Notes: generated by a model not told the origin, from the letters alone. Numbered from the stretch's first letter, positions 7,587 to 16,249 are shown. The stretch: DNA of 64,000 nt from JBGTLA01 sp041744375 (GCA_041744375.1 JBGTLA010000095.1:62001-126000), one strand, 5' to 3'. Program-made: numbers and translations.

Positions 7587-9293
7587 TCACTCCGACTGAT
7601 CCGACGACGAACCGTCGTGGGTGTCTTCTTCGGGATGGGTGGTCCGCACGATGCGGCGAGCGAGGTACTCGATCCGCTTCACGATGTCGATCACGTCGAT
7701 TTCGATGGCGTACATGATCCGGCGATCCCGCTCCGATCCTGTCAGTCGGCCGGCCTGACGGACCCTCAGGCCGGCCAGGCGACGGTTGAGCTCTCTGCGA
7801 CCAGCCTCCACTCGCCGGGCCGCAGCCTCGTCTTCGTCGACGATGCAGATCCGGGCGTCGTCCAGGGTGGAGATCACCGTCCCGAACAGATCCTCGAACA
7901 GACTCCGGGTGGATTCCGACGGTGCCACCCCCGTGTCGAGCCGGCGGTGGCCGAGGGAGACGAGGTTGGTTTCGACGAGGTCGGCAATGCTCTCGAGCGC
8001 GTTGGCCGTTTCCAGGAGGGCGAGCAGGCGCCGGCCGTCGTGCTCGCCGAGTTTCTCCTCCGAGACCCGCGCCAGATAGCCGATCACGCTGTCGTAGAGG
8101 AGGTCGACGTCGTTGTCGGATTCCTGCAGATGGTCGAGAGCGGATCGCGGTCCTCTGAAGACCGCTCCGGGTGCCCGTCGCAGCATGTCGATGACCAACT
8201 CCCCGAGGCGGCTCACTTCCCGTTGCACAGCCGCCAGCGCCAGGTTGGGTGTTCCGAGCAACTCGGGGTCGAGATAGCGCGGCTCCGACACCGGTGGCGG
8301 CACTATGCGGTCGGGCACCAGACGACGAAGCAGGGCGGAGATGGGGCCCAGGAACCAGATGAAAATGGCGACGTTGGCGACGTTGAAGATGGTGTGGGCG
8401 TTGGCCAGTTGACGGGGGACCTCGGCGGCGACCCGTTCGGTGCCGGTCAGCAGCGGGTAGCCCGGTGAGATTGCAGTGGCGATCGATGCCAGGGGTCCGA
8501 GGAGAACGAGCCAGATGAAAGCGCCGACGGTGTTGAAGAGCACGTGAGCCGTCGCGGCTCTCTTGGCGTCGGTGCTGCGGCCGATGGCGGCGAGGATGGC
8601 TTTCACGCTCGTCCCGACGTTTGCTCCAATCACCACTGCCACGCCGGCTTCCAAGGTCAGCAGTCCCTCGGAGGCCAGGACTATGGCCAGGACGGTGGTG
8701 GCGGACGACGACTGCACCAAAGCGGTGAATCCGGCTCCCACCAGGGCGCCGAGCGCAGGGTTGGCGAGTCCGCTCAGGAGCTCCGAGGTTGCGGGGTGGT
8801 CCCTGAGCGGAGCCATCGACGAGCTCATCGCTCCCATCCCGACCAACACGAGACCCAGGCTCAAGATCGCCCGCCCCCAACCCTCGAGTCGTTCCTCGCG
8901 AGCAAAGACCATGACGAGGAAACCCACCGCCACGACGGCCAGCGCCCATTCCACGACGTCGAACGCCACCACCTGGGCGGTGACTGTGGTGCCTATGTTG
9001 GAGCCGAGAATGACCCCCAGCGAGCCGACGAACGACATCAACCCGGCACTGACGAAACCGACGACCAGGACGGTGGTGGCGGACGACGACTGCACCACGG
9101 CCGTGGTGATCGCCCCTGTTATCGCTGCTTTCCAGCGGTTGGACGTGGCGCGGGCCAAGAGGGTCCTGAGGCGGTCGCCGGCAACTTCGCGCAAAGCCGA
9201 CGTCAGTTGTTCGAGTCCGAAGAAGAGCAGAGCGATACCACCCGCCAAACCGGCGACCATCAGGGGCCAGGAGGAGCCGTCAGGGGCGGGCAC
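7587..9293 (-). CDS. Na+/phosphate cotransporter family protein with PhoU-like tail
   Basis: A membrane transporter of 568 residues of the NptA/YjbB type. It has two inverted Na/Pi repeats, each with the signature QSSSATT (TTAVVQSSSATTVLV and TALVQSSSATTVLA), within about eight hydrophobic segments over residues 10–310. The C-terminal 220 residues are helical and charged, like the PhoU-type domain often fused to this family. The GTG at 9293 has AGAGGA just upstream; a longer frame extends to 9467 but is not conserved in character. It probably moves phosphate with Na+; direction cannot be told from sequence. Confidence 0.88.
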   Translation of the reverse strand: MPAPDGSSWPLMVAGLAGGIALLFFGLEQLTSALREVAGDRLRTLLARATSNRWKAAITGAITTAVVQSSSATTVLVVGFVSAGLMSFVGSLGVILGSNIGTTVTAQVVAFDVVEWALAVVAVGFLVMVFAREERLEGWGRAILSLGLVLVGMGAMSSSMAPLRDHPATSELLSGLANPALGALVGAGFTALVQSSSATTVLAIVLASEGLLTLEAGVAVVIGANVGTSVKAILAAIGRSTDAKRAATAHVLFNTVGAFIWLVLLGPLASIATAISPGYPLLTGTERVAAEVPRQLANAHTIFNVANVAIFIWFLGPISALLRRLVPDRIVPPPVSEPRYLDPELLGTPNLALAAVQREVSRLGELVIDMLRRAPGAVFRGPRSALDHLQESDNDVDLLYDSVIGYLARVSEEKLGEHDGRRLLALLETANALESIADLVETNLVSLGHRRLDTGVAPSESTRSLFEDLFGTVISTLDDARICIVDEDEAAARRVEAGRRELNRRLAGLRVRQAGRLTGSERDRRIMYAIEIDVIDIVKRIEYLARRIVRTTHPEEDTHDGSSSDQSE

Positions 9294-9489
9294 GGATCCT
9301 CTTCGGTGAGGTCGTTGGCCATGGGGGAGTGCGCAACATGTTGGGCATCGGCGGGGAAGGCTACTGTCGGTGCTTTCAGGTGTCCGGCCATGGGCAGCAC
9401 GAAAGAGAGGCAGGTCGTGTGACCAGTGTCGAAAACGCGTCGACTCTTGGCTCGAGAGCGTCCTCACGCCGGTGGCGGACCCGAGGAGT

Positions 9490-9945
9490 CGTTGCGGCCT
9501 TGGTCTACGGACGCGAACACGTCGACCGCCTCGTCCAGCACCGCACCGCGGTGGACGCCGTCGTGGCCGGGGTGTCGAGCGGATCGTCTACCTGTCCTTC
9601 TCAACGCCTCGTTGCAGGCCGTGTTCACGCCGGCGCGCCAACCTACGGAGCAGCACATCCTCCAGACAGGTGTGGGGTTAACCCTTCTGAGGTAGAGCCT
9701 GTACGCCGACCTTCGTCCCGTTTTTTCGCCGGGACCGAAGGCATCATCCGGGGGCCGGTGGGAAAAGGGCGGGTTTCGTTGGGGGCTCGCGATGACATCG
9801 CCGACGCTACGACGGTAGTGCTGACCGCCGACGGCCACGACGATCGCACCTATGACATGACCGGCCCTGAGGCCCTCTCGTTGGCCGAGACGGCAGAGGT
9901 ATTGAGCCGGGTTGCCGGCCAGCCGATCTCACATCCGAGGAGACC
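9490..9945 (+). pseudogene. Decayed NmrA/QOR2-like NAD(P)-binding oxidoreductase
   Basis: Successive pieces of one family alignment appear in different frames. EHVDRLVQHRTAVDAVVAGV is followed, one frame over, by ERIVYLSF, then in the third frame by LNASLQAVFTPARQPTEQHI and GVGLTLLR. There is a TAG stop, then SLYADLRPVF, and after another shift FAGTEGIIRGPVGKGRV, ARDDIAD and RTYDMTGPEALSLAETAEVL. These match the middle and C-terminal half of NmrA-type proteins. At least three frameshifts plus one stop, and no recognisable Rossmann N-terminus, make this a dead gene. Its end adjoins the stress promoter of the next gene. Confidence 0.8.
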
Positions 9946-9976
9946 GTCGCGAGGAAGGGGAAATCGAGATGAAGTG

Positions 9977-10002
9977 GTTTTCGGTCACCTCCGATCGGGT
10001 AC
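9977..10002 (+). promoter_or_regulatory. SigB/SigF-type promoter of the PRC-barrel gene
   Basis: GTTT (9977–9980), 16-base spacer, GGGTAC (9997–10002). The expected start of transcription is near 10009, 25 bases before the ATG. This matches the general-stress consensus GTTT–N14–16–GGGTAT. Confidence 0.65.
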
Positions 10003-10033
10003 AGAGGGGAAGTTCGCCAACAAGGGAGAGACC

Positions 10034-10684
10034 ATGATCCGCGAATTCGCCGACGGTGCCACTGTCGAGAGTCCCGACGGGGAGAGCCTCGGAAAGATCG
10101 ATCGGTTTGTCATCGACCCGTCCAGTCGCGAGGTGACACACCTCGTCATCCGTAAAGGGGTGTTCTTTCCCGAAGATCGAGTGGTGCCGATGGGAATGGT
10201 GGCGAGAATCGACAACGGCAACCCCGTGCTGGCTGATCAGGTCGAACTCGAGGAACTTCCCCAATTCGAGGTGGACCATTATGTCCCGGTCGATTCCGCC
10301 ACCCGGGACCGCTTCGACGACCCGCTGGGGGAAGCTTCGATGTGGCGGTACCCGATGGCCGGTCAGGGAATGTACCCCGCATATCCCGCCTATCCCCCAA
10401 CCGATCCGGCTTTGTCGAACGTGAAAGAGCGCAACGTGCCGGACTCGAGTGTGGTGATCAACGACGGAACCGATGTCCGGACCCCGGAAGGTGACTCGAT
10501 CGGGTCGGTGGCCGAAGTCACGACCGACGACGACGGCCGGCTCAACCACCTGGTGGTGGATCTGGGCTTCCTGTCGGGCCATCGTGTCCTTCCTGCCCAT
10601 TGGATCGAAGCTATCCGAGACGATGCCATCACCGTGGCGGTGGCCGAAGAAGCACTGTCGGGCTTGGACGAGTGGCGCACCTGA
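10034..10684 (+). CDS. Two-domain PRC-barrel protein
   Basis: A cytoplasmic protein of 216 residues with two PRC-barrel-like units. The first is at residues 1–75 (GATVESPDGESLGKIDRFVI, then THLVIRKG and RVVPMGMV) and the second at about 135–210 (GTDVRTPEGDSIGSVAEV, then NHLVVDLGF and RVLPAHWIE). A Tyr/Pro-rich linker joins them. PRC barrels occur in photosynthetic reaction-centre H subunits, RimM and many stress proteins; no partner can be named. Start at 10034 follows GGGAGAG. The SigB/SigF-type promoter upstream places it in the stress regulon. Confidence 0.8.
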   Translation: MIREFADGATVESPDGESLGKIDRFVIDPSSREVTHLVIRKGVFFPEDRVVPMGMVARIDNGNPVLADQVELEELPQFEVDHYVPVDSATRDRFDDPLGEASMWRYPMAGQGMYPAYPAYPPTDPALSNVKERNVPDSSVVINDGTDVRTPEGDSIGSVAEVTTDDDGRLNHLVVDLGFLSGHRVLPAHWIEAIRDDAITVAVAEEALSGLDEWRT

Positions 10685-10758
10685 GGCGGGCCGCGCCGGG
10701 CTCCGCCTAGGACGCTCGAAGCCGCAGTTTGGTGCCCAAGGCCGCGTACACTGCCGGA

Positions 10759-11151
10759 GTGCGCAGGATCGTGCTTCCCGTCTCATCGTCGAGCCCCTCC
10801 CGGGCTCGGGAATTTCTGCGCAGCCTGCTCGACACATGGGGCATCGACGGGAACCTGAGGGAGGATGGGGCCCTATTGGTCACCGAAATGGTGACGAATG
10901 CCGTTGTCCACGCCAAGACGCCCGTGGTGGTGGAGGTGACTAAGGGAGTTCGCACCGTTGAAGTTGCCGTCTCCGACATGGGCGGGGGTTCCGTGCAACT
11001 ACAAGATCCCCGCCCTGACTCGGTGACCGGGCGCGGTCTGCGGCTGGTCGACAGCATGGCCTCTGAGTGGAGTGTCACCGAACACGAAACCGGAAAGACC
11101 GTTCGCTTCTCTCTCGACCTCCACGACGCAGCAGCCGGGCTTCCATGCTGA
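10759..11151 (+). CDS. RsbW-like serine kinase / anti-sigma factor (HATPase)
   Basis: An ATP-binding GHKL protein of about 130 residues. It has the N-box in LLVTEMVTNAVVHA (Glu and Asn present), G1 in VSDMGGG and G2 in GRGLRLVDSMA. Such small stand-alone HATPase proteins bind a SigB/SigF-type sigma factor or phosphorylate a STAS antagonist. The start is uncertain: GTG at 10759, TTG at 10729 and GTG at 10771 are all in frame. Its stop overlaps the start of the next gene (ATGCTGA), so the two are co-translated. The facing SpoIIE phosphatase and STAS genes support a partner-switching role. Confidence 0.82.
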   Translation: MRRIVLPVSSSSPSRAREFLRSLLDTWGIDGNLREDGALLVTEMVTNAVVHAKTPVVVEVTKGVRTVEVAVSDMGGGSVQLQDPRPDSVTGRGLRLVDSMASEWSVTEHETGKTVRFSLDLHDAAAGLPC

Positions 11152-11615
11152 GACACGACGATCTCCACAAGGTGAGCCTTCGAGGCGTTCCAGTGGAGAT
11201 ATGGCGACGATCGCGCGAGTGGTTCAGCGGTCTCATACGGGAATTCGAAATCATTGCCAGTGGAGTCGACCCCACCAGGGGCGGCCCCCCGACCGAACTT
11301 GTTCGATTCGTGGCCGAAGTCAGCGAGAAGTTTTCTGGGTTCGGTCAAAGCGAACCGATCCTCGACCAGGCCATCACTGACAGGGAAATCGAGGTTGATC
11401 TCGACCTCGAGCTTCCCAATGCCGCCGGGGCGGCGGCCACTGAGCTGTGGCACCTCATCGAGAAGGCCGACGAATACTGTCGCTCAGGCGCCCTGTTGAC
11501 CTTGGCCATCCCCGAGGATGTTCGAACTTTCGCCGGCTGGTATCTGAGCGAGGTGGCGCGTCAGGTCGAGGGCGCAGAAGCCCGCCCTTGGGGCGAGGGG
11601 ACCTCGGCTCCGTAG
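11145..11615 (+). CDS. Unknown protein co-translated with the anti-sigma kinase
   Basis: A soluble acidic protein of 156 residues beginning MLRHDDLHKVSLRGVPVEIW. It is predicted to be mostly helical, with no membrane segment or metal motif. I do not recognise a family. Its ATG overlaps the stop of the HATPase gene, which suggests a shared job such as sensing or modulating the anti-sigma protein. Its last 55 bases overlap, on the opposite strand, the 3' end of the SpoIIE phosphatase gene. Confidence 0.6.
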   Translation: MLRHDDLHKVSLRGVPVEIWRRSREWFSGLIREFEIIASGVDPTRGGPPTELVRFVAEVSEKFSGFGQSEPILDQAITDREIEVDLDLELPNAAGAAATELWHLIEKADEYCRSGALLTLAIPEDVRTFAGWYLSEVARQVEGAEARPWGEGTSAP

Positions 11616-13837
11616 GCGGTCCCCTGCTCGGAGTGAGGTTCTTTGCAGACTTCTGAGGCGCGGTTGTCAGGCGGCCCAATATTCTGCAAGACCAATACAA
11701 CGGTGTCGTCTTGAGGGATGTCTTGGTAGAGATCCTTCAAGCGTGTCTCCACGGTTTGGGCGATGGCGGCGGCCGTGGAGCTGTCTGCCAGGAGCTCATC
11801 GAAGAAATTCGTCAGTCGGTCGTCGTACAAGGCGAGCTCCCCGGGAACGTCTGTCACTCCGTCGGTGTACAGCACGAGGGTGTCCCCGGGGGCGAGGGTT
11901 ACGGTCGTGTCGTGGAGGGTCACATCATCTACGAGACCCAGAACCGTCCCGGTCGTTCCCACCGGGACCGACTTGTGGCCCGACCGAGCCAACACCGGTA
12001 GGGGATGACCCCCCACGGCGAAATCAAACTTCAGAGTTTTCCCGTCCCGGCTCAGGAAGCCAAAGACAGCCGTGCAATACGAGTCTGCGGTCTCGTGCTC
12101 GGAGAGGAACGCATCGTGAACCCAGCTGAGAACCTCGGCTGGCGAGAGGCCATGCCGACTTGCGGCCCGGGCGGTGTGGCGGGCGATGCCGGTCATGGCT
12201 GCTGCTCGCACACCCTTGCCGGAGACGTCTCCGATGAGGACGCCCCACCGCTCGGGGCCGACAGAAAAGACATCGAAGAAGTCCCCTCCTACCGCCTGGG
12301 CCTCCGAGGCGGACCAGTAGGCCACCGCCACTCCGGCGCCGGGGACCTCGGGCAGCGTTGCCGGAAGCAGACTGCGCTGTAACTCTTGCGCCAACGTGCG
12401 TTGGATGTCGTGGATCATCCGGAACTCCACCGTTGTGGCGATCCGGCTGGCGGCTTCCCGCATGAGGCCCAAATCACTCGGGTTGAGCGGTCCCCGTCCT
12501 CGCCTGCGCCAGATCTCGATCGACCCGACATCCATCGTGGGACCGTTTAGCGCAAACTCATCCCAGTGAGCTCCTTGCTCTGAAGCCGGCGGTCCTTGCT
12601 CGTTCGGACTTTCGCTCGTGACGACGATCGGCTGGCCCTCACCGACGTTCGGTCGTTCGGCCACCAACCGGGTCGGCGCATCTCCCGGCGACGGACGAAA
12701 GGTCACCACGCAGCGTTCGCCCAATCTTTCCACCGCCAAGCGGGCCACCGCTCTCCCGATGGCGTGGGGTGATCTCCTGGCGTCGAGAATCTGGGCGAGG
12801 TCGGCGAGGAACTCGGACCTGAACCGTCGCGCTTGCTCTGCCTGGAATGCCCGACTGCGATCGATGGCGGTGGCTATGCGTTCGGCGGCGAGTTCCAAGA
12901 GGATGAGGTCGTCCTCTCCGAAGCGGCGGCTCGTGCTCGCCCCGACGTCCAACACGCCCACCACGCGGCCTCCGGAGTGGAGAGGAACGGCCGCGACGGT
13001 GGTGACCGTTGTGGGCAGTGTTCCGACAACGTCCTCTTTGGATATGTCATCGAAAATCCTCCCCCTCTGTGCAACGGCCACCATGCCAGTGAGGCCCTGG
13101 TCGAAAGGCCGGGCCGGCGAAGGCTCTGTCAAGCCGTGACTTCCTGCTTCGGAGAGTTCTGTTCCCTCGTCGTTGGCGAGGAAGATTCGTGCCGTCACGC
13201 ATCCAAGGGCGTGGGCCACCCGAATAGGCAATGCGGCGAGAAGCTCATCGAGACCCATCTGGAGGAGGCCCACGCCGCTCATTTGCTCCAAACGGTGCAG
13301 GCGTTCGACCGCCTGCGAGGTGGTAGCCAGCTCCTCCACCCGCAGGAGGGCTTGGTTGGATAGCAACGCCATCGCCTTCATGTAGAGACGCTGGAGAGGT
13401 GCGAGGTCCTGAGGCTCCTCGAATCGAAACTCGAGAAATCCCGTCTCGAGCGGGATGAGGGGAACTCGGTAGACGGCCGCCGCCGCATCGGTTCCTGTGG
13501 GCCGTTGCTCCTCATGTTTGGCATCGCCAAGCTGTGCCGACGGCCTCGGAACGCCTGTGTCGTTGCCGGGGGTGTCGCTCGACAAGATGAGTCTGGCGCG
13601 CGCTCCCAAAGCTCCACCCGCGACGGTGCTCACGATTTCGGCAATCTCCTCTACCGATCGGGCGGCCGCCAATCCGATCGCAAATTCGTCCATTTCCAGG
13701 AACGGCTCAACTGCGCCGTGGCCGATGGTCCCCAGCCGGTCAGGTCCCTCCTGGGGATCGCGGCGCAACGAGGCGAACATTTCTCGACCGTCGGCCACCA
13801 CGATGGGGGCGTGCTCACCTTTCGATTGCCTGTCCAC
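11561..13837 (-). CDS. GAF-domain SpoIIE/RsbU-type PP2C phosphatase
   Basis: A sensor phosphatase of up to 758 residues. The N-terminal part contains GAF-like units around residues 195–330 (for example MVAVAQRGRIFDDI and AAVPLHSGGRVVGVLDVGAS) and a second less clear one around 340–480. The C-terminal third is a PP2C/SpoIIE domain with metal-binding motifs GGDFFDVF, IGDVSGKG and VLYTDGVTDV. These enzymes dephosphorylate STAS anti-anti-sigma proteins and so release the sigma factor. The STAS gene lies directly upstream with a 14-base gap, so the enzyme and its likely substrate form one operon. The GTG at 13837 lacks a clear ribosome-binding site, so the N-terminus may be slightly different. Confidence 0.9.
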   Translation of the reverse strand: MDRQSKGEHAPIVVADGREMFASLRRDPQEGPDRLGTIGHGAVEPFLEMDEFAIGLAAARSVEEIAEIVSTVAGGALGARARLILSSDTPGNDTGVPRPSAQLGDAKHEEQRPTGTDAAAAVYRVPLIPLETGFLEFRFEEPQDLAPLQRLYMKAMALLSNQALLRVEELATTSQAVERLHRLEQMSGVGLLQMGLDELLAALPIRVAHALGCVTARIFLANDEGTELSEAGSHGLTEPSPARPFDQGLTGMVAVAQRGRIFDDISKEDVVGTLPTTVTTVAAVPLHSGGRVVGVLDVGASTSRRFGEDDLILLELAAERIATAIDRSRAFQAEQARRFRSEFLADLAQILDARRSPHAIGRAVARLAVERLGERCVVTFRPSPGDAPTRLVAERPNVGEGQPIVVTSESPNEQGPPASEQGAHWDEFALNGPTMDVGSIEIWRRRGRGPLNPSDLGLMREAASRIATTVEFRMIHDIQRTLAQELQRSLLPATLPEVPGAGVAVAYWSASEAQAVGGDFFDVFSVGPERWGVLIGDVSGKGVRAAAMTGIARHTARAASRHGLSPAEVLSWVHDAFLSEHETADSYCTAVFGFLSRDGKTLKFDFAVGGHPLPVLARSGHKSVPVGTTGTVLGLVDDVTLHDTTVTLAPGDTLVLYTDGVTDVPGELALYDDRLTNFFDELLADSSTAAAIAQTVETRLKDLYQDIPQDDTVVLVLQNIGPPDNRASEVCKEPHSEQGTAYGAEVPSPQGRASAPST

Positions 13838-13851
13838 GGGTGGGCCGGGTC

Positions 13852-14208
13852 TCAGGAGGAGAACTCTGTGTTGAACCGATCCGTGAAACCGGTGAGGTCC
13901 AACAGCCGATGCACCCTGCCGCCGGCTTCCATCCGTAAGACGAGCTCTCGGCCGTTGAGGTGCTCCTGCACTTCGGCCAGCGCGTTCATACCGGTCGAAT
14001 CCATGAAGGTGACTCCGGTGAGGTCTATCAGCAACGACCGGTTGTCGAGTTGGAGCAGGGTGTCGCGTATGCGATGAGCGTTGGCGAGGTCCACCTCTCC
14101 GGAGATCTCAACGAAGCGTCGATCGGCGCTTTGGTGCCAGGCGAATCGGCCGGGCCGCCCGGCTGCAGTGTGGCGACTCGATTTGGCGAGCGGTGTGGTT
14201 GATTCCAT
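13852..14208 (-). CDS. STAS-domain anti-anti-sigma factor (RsbV/SpoIIAA-like)
   Basis: A protein of 118 residues with an N-terminal extension of about 25 and a STAS fold: EISGEVDLANAHRIRDTLL, then LLIDLTGVTFMDSTGMNAL. The Ser of MDSTG is the residue phosphorylated by the partner kinase in this family. The ATG at 14208 follows GGAGGA. It is directly upstream of the SpoIIE phosphatase. When unphosphorylated it would bind the anti-sigma protein and free the sigma factor. Confidence 0.9.
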   Translation of the reverse strand: MESTTPLAKSSRHTAAGRPGRFAWHQSADRRFVEISGEVDLANAHRIRDTLLQLDNRSLLIDLTGVTFMDSTGMNALAEVQEHLNGRELVLRMEAGGRVHRLLDLTGFTDRFNTEFSS

Positions 14209-14294
14209 CAGTCCTCCAACTGCCACGGCCGAGCTGCAGGCTCCGGCCACCTTCCCCTCAGGTCCGGCTGACTGTCCAACCGCCACCGACTATA

Positions 14295-15185
14295 TCAGCT
14301 CGAGTTATGCATTGCCTCATACGATGCGGGTGGGGCGGAGGTCACGTATCGGTCCCCGTTGGTTGCGCACTCGACCACTCGCTCGGCCACCTCGCGCAGC
14401 TTGCGGTTCTCGCGCTGGGACATCTCGCGGAGCAATTCGAATGCAGTCTCGGCGTCACACTTGCCCTGGACCATGGTCACGCCGACTGCTCGGCCGATGA
14501 GATCCCGAGTTTCGAGTGCTCGCTCGAGGTTGGCGACGAGGGACCGGCTCCGCTCCATCGCCCGGGCGTTGGCGACGCCAACCGCCGCTTCTCGTGCAAA
14601 CGAGCGGCCCAATACCTCGTCGTCCTCCTCGAAAGTCAAACCCATCGAATAGAGGTTGAGGATCCCGACGGCTTTGTCGTTGACCTCGAGAGGTATGGAG
14701 AGGGTGCTGGTTACGCCGTTGTCGCCGGCAAACGAGACGAACTCAGGCCACCTGTCCTCAGCCGCCAGGTTCACGACGCGAATCGGGTGACGCTCCCGGA
14801 TGGCGTCGAGGCAGGGGCCGACCCCGGTGGCGAACTGGCGGTCGTCGATGGTCTGGGAGGTCTCGCCGGTCGAGAAGCGGGTGGTGACCCGGTTATCTTC
14901 GATGGCCGACAGCGTGCCTTCGTGGCAAGCGGCGATCACTTCAACCGTGAGTCGGGCAACGCGGGCGAGGGTGCTCTCCAGAGTCTCCTCTTCATAGAGG
15001 AGACCGGCCAGGGACCTGAGGGCGTCGAGAAACTCGCCCCCGTTGCCGATCAGGTGACCATCGTCTCGTTCGTCCTCGAGAGTTCCGGTCAACACCTCAG
15101 CCTCGCCTCCGGGGTGCGGTCCCCGTGGTTCATGCAGAGCGGATCGGGAGTCATGAGCAGAAGGCGTAAGATTTCCACCATCCAT
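14295..15185 (-). CDS. GAF–ANTAR putative RNA-binding antiterminator
   Basis: A protein of 296 residues with a GAF sensor domain (about 40–190; GVGPCLDAIRE, STLSIPLEVNDKAVGILNLY) followed by a C-terminal ANTAR domain (about 205–265; LERALETRDLIGRAVGVTMV and AFELLREMSQRENRKLREVA). ANTAR proteins bind paired RNA hairpins and prevent termination; a GAF input would make this signal-dependent. The ATG at 15185 is chosen because a consensus stress promoter ends about 34 bases upstream, although no strong Shine–Dalgarno is visible; an in-frame extension to 15401 would run through that promoter. The STAS–phosphatase pair follows 86 bases after its stop. Confidence 0.87.
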   Translation of the reverse strand: MDGGNLTPSAHDSRSALHEPRGPHPGGEAEVLTGTLEDERDDGHLIGNGGEFLDALRSLAGLLYEEETLESTLARVARLTVEVIAACHEGTLSAIEDNRVTTRFSTGETSQTIDDRQFATGVGPCLDAIRERHPIRVVNLAAEDRWPEFVSFAGDNGVTSTLSIPLEVNDKAVGILNLYSMGLTFEEDDEVLGRSFAREAAVGVANARAMERSRSLVANLERALETRDLIGRAVGVTMVQGKCDAETAFELLREMSQRENRKLREVAERVVECATNGDRYVTSAPPASYEAMHNSS

Positions 15186-15218
15186 CGTGATTCCAGAGGT
15201 CGGAGGAGTGCCGTCAAC

Positions 15219-15243
15219 ATACCCGCCCCCAATGAGTCGAAAC
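15219..15243 (-). promoter_or_regulatory. SigB/SigF-type promoter of the GAF–ANTAR gene
   Basis: On the minus strand GTTT (15243–15240), 15-base spacer, GGGTAT (15224–15219): an exact consensus match. Transcription should begin near 15212, about 27 bases before the ATG at 15185. It may also drive the STAS and phosphatase genes downstream. Confidence 0.72.
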
Positions 15244-15481
15244 CCGAACCGCAGGTTTGAGCCGTTTGAGGTGTCACGTGGGAAACACGGGGAGTCTTGT
15301 TGGGCACCGGCTAGGTCATCCAACGGCCGTCGCCATCGGCACCGGCCGCCCATCGCCACTTCCCCCGGCCTCCCTGCATCGTGTGGATGAAGCGCGGTCA
15401 CTACCCGCAGACCGATCGACCTCTCCGCCTACTCCACTATCGTTCTTGACCCATCGAGCGCGCGGCGAGGTTTCACGGGCG

Positions 15482-16006
15482 CTATCGGTCCAGCCGTGGC
15501 TCGTGGTCTGCCGGTAGGTCCTGAAGATGAGTGTCCTCGGCGGCCGAAGGTATGTCCCGTTCCACTTCTCCCCGCCATGCTCCGGTCTCCGAACCCCGCT
15601 CCTCGATATAGTCCTTGAACCGGTCGAGGTCGCCCCTGACGCGTCTCGATACCATTCCCAGCTTGTCGCCGAGTTGCTCGACGGCGCCCTCCGGCTCGAA
15701 CTCCAGCTGGAGCGTAACTCGGGTTTGCCGATCACTGAGAGGGTGGAAGGTGACGGCTCCGGCCTGGTCGACTCCGCTTGTCGACTTCCACGCCACCCTC
15801 TGGTCGGGCTTCTGCTCGGTGATCTCGGTTTCGAACTCGCGATCGACGCCGGCGATGTCGACCTCCCACCGCAAGTGGGTGTCATCCAGTTGCTGGATGC
15901 GCTCGACTCCCTCCATGAAATGCGGGAACTCTTCGAATTGTGTCCACTGGTTGTAAACCGTGTGGACGTCGACGTCGACGTCCACGTGCTCGGTGACTTC
16001 TCCCAT
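15482..16006 (-). CDS. SRPBCC/polyketide-cyclase-like (START fold) protein
   Basis: A soluble protein of 174 residues. It begins with the typical strand and helix VDVDVHTVYNQWTQFEEFPH and continues with MEGVERIQQLD, LRWEVDIAGVDREFETEI, RVAWKSTSG and a C-terminal helix DLDRFKDYIE. This is the cyclase/dehydrase subgroup of the START-fold superfamily, which binds hydrophobic ligands; many actinobacterial members are stress-induced with unknown ligand. Start at 16006 follows CGGAGGAGGA. The last 25 residues are acidic and unstructured. A SigB/SigF-type promoter precedes it. Confidence 0.82.
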   Translation of the reverse strand: MGEVTEHVDVDVDVHTVYNQWTQFEEFPHFMEGVERIQQLDDTHLRWEVDIAGVDREFETEITEQKPDQRVAWKSTSGVDQAGAVTFHPLSDRQTRVTLQLEFEPEGAVEQLGDKLGMVSRRVRGDLDRFKDYIEERGSETGAWRGEVERDIPSAAEDTHLQDLPADHEPRLDR

Positions 16007-16037
16007 GGCCTGTCCTCCTCCGTTGCGGAAAGGGTCT

Positions 16038-16062
16038 CTACCCGATGTGATGGTCGCTAAAC
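16038..16062 (-). promoter_or_regulatory. SigB/SigF-type promoter of the SRPBCC gene
   Basis: Minus strand GTTT (16062–16059), 15-base spacer, GGGTAG (16043–16038). The predicted start is near 16031, 25 bases before the ATG. Confidence 0.68.
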
Positions 16063-16130
16063 GTTTGTTGTGTCGGCGGGGGAGTGGCCATCCCAGATGG
16101 CTAGGCGGGAGCTGTCGACCGGATCCCCGT

Positions 16131-16156
16131 GTTTAGGAGATGCCCGGTGGCGGTAT
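16131..16156 (+). promoter_or_regulatory. Near-consensus SigB/SigF-type promoter of the AI-2E permease
   Basis: GTTT (16131–16134), 16-base spacer, CGGTAT (16151–16156), one mismatch in the −10. It starts 68 bases beyond the divergent SRPBCC promoter. Predicted start near 16163, upstream of the short ORF at 16187. Confidence 0.5.
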
Positions 16157-16186
16157 GCAGCGGGGTGCAACGAGGAGAGGGTGTCA

Positions 16187-16249
16187 ATGGCCGACCGGTT
16201 CGACATGCAAAGATCGCCACGCACCGGCTCTCCGGACCTGCAATTGTGA
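16187..16249 (+). CDS. Possible 20-residue upstream ORF coupled to the permease
   Basis: An ATG preceded by GAGGAGAGGG opens a 20-codon frame (MADRFDMQRSPRTGSPDLQL) whose TGA overlaps the GTG start of the permease (GTGA). The strong ribosome-binding site belongs to this small frame rather than to the permease. It may be a leader for translational coupling. It could also mean that the true permease N-terminus is joined by an unrecognised frameshift. Confidence 0.4.
   Translation: MADRFDMQRSPRTGSPDLQL

Noticed and set aside
7531..8949. A 472-codon minus-strand frame within the Na/Pi cotransporter
   Set aside because: Same strand but wrong frame; no hydrophobic segments, Arg/Gly-rich.
10727..10749. 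GTTT followed by GCGTAC before the HATPase anti-sigma gene as a stress promoter
   Set aside because: The spacer is only 13 bp and the −10 has a mismatch; it would also place the start almost on the start codon.
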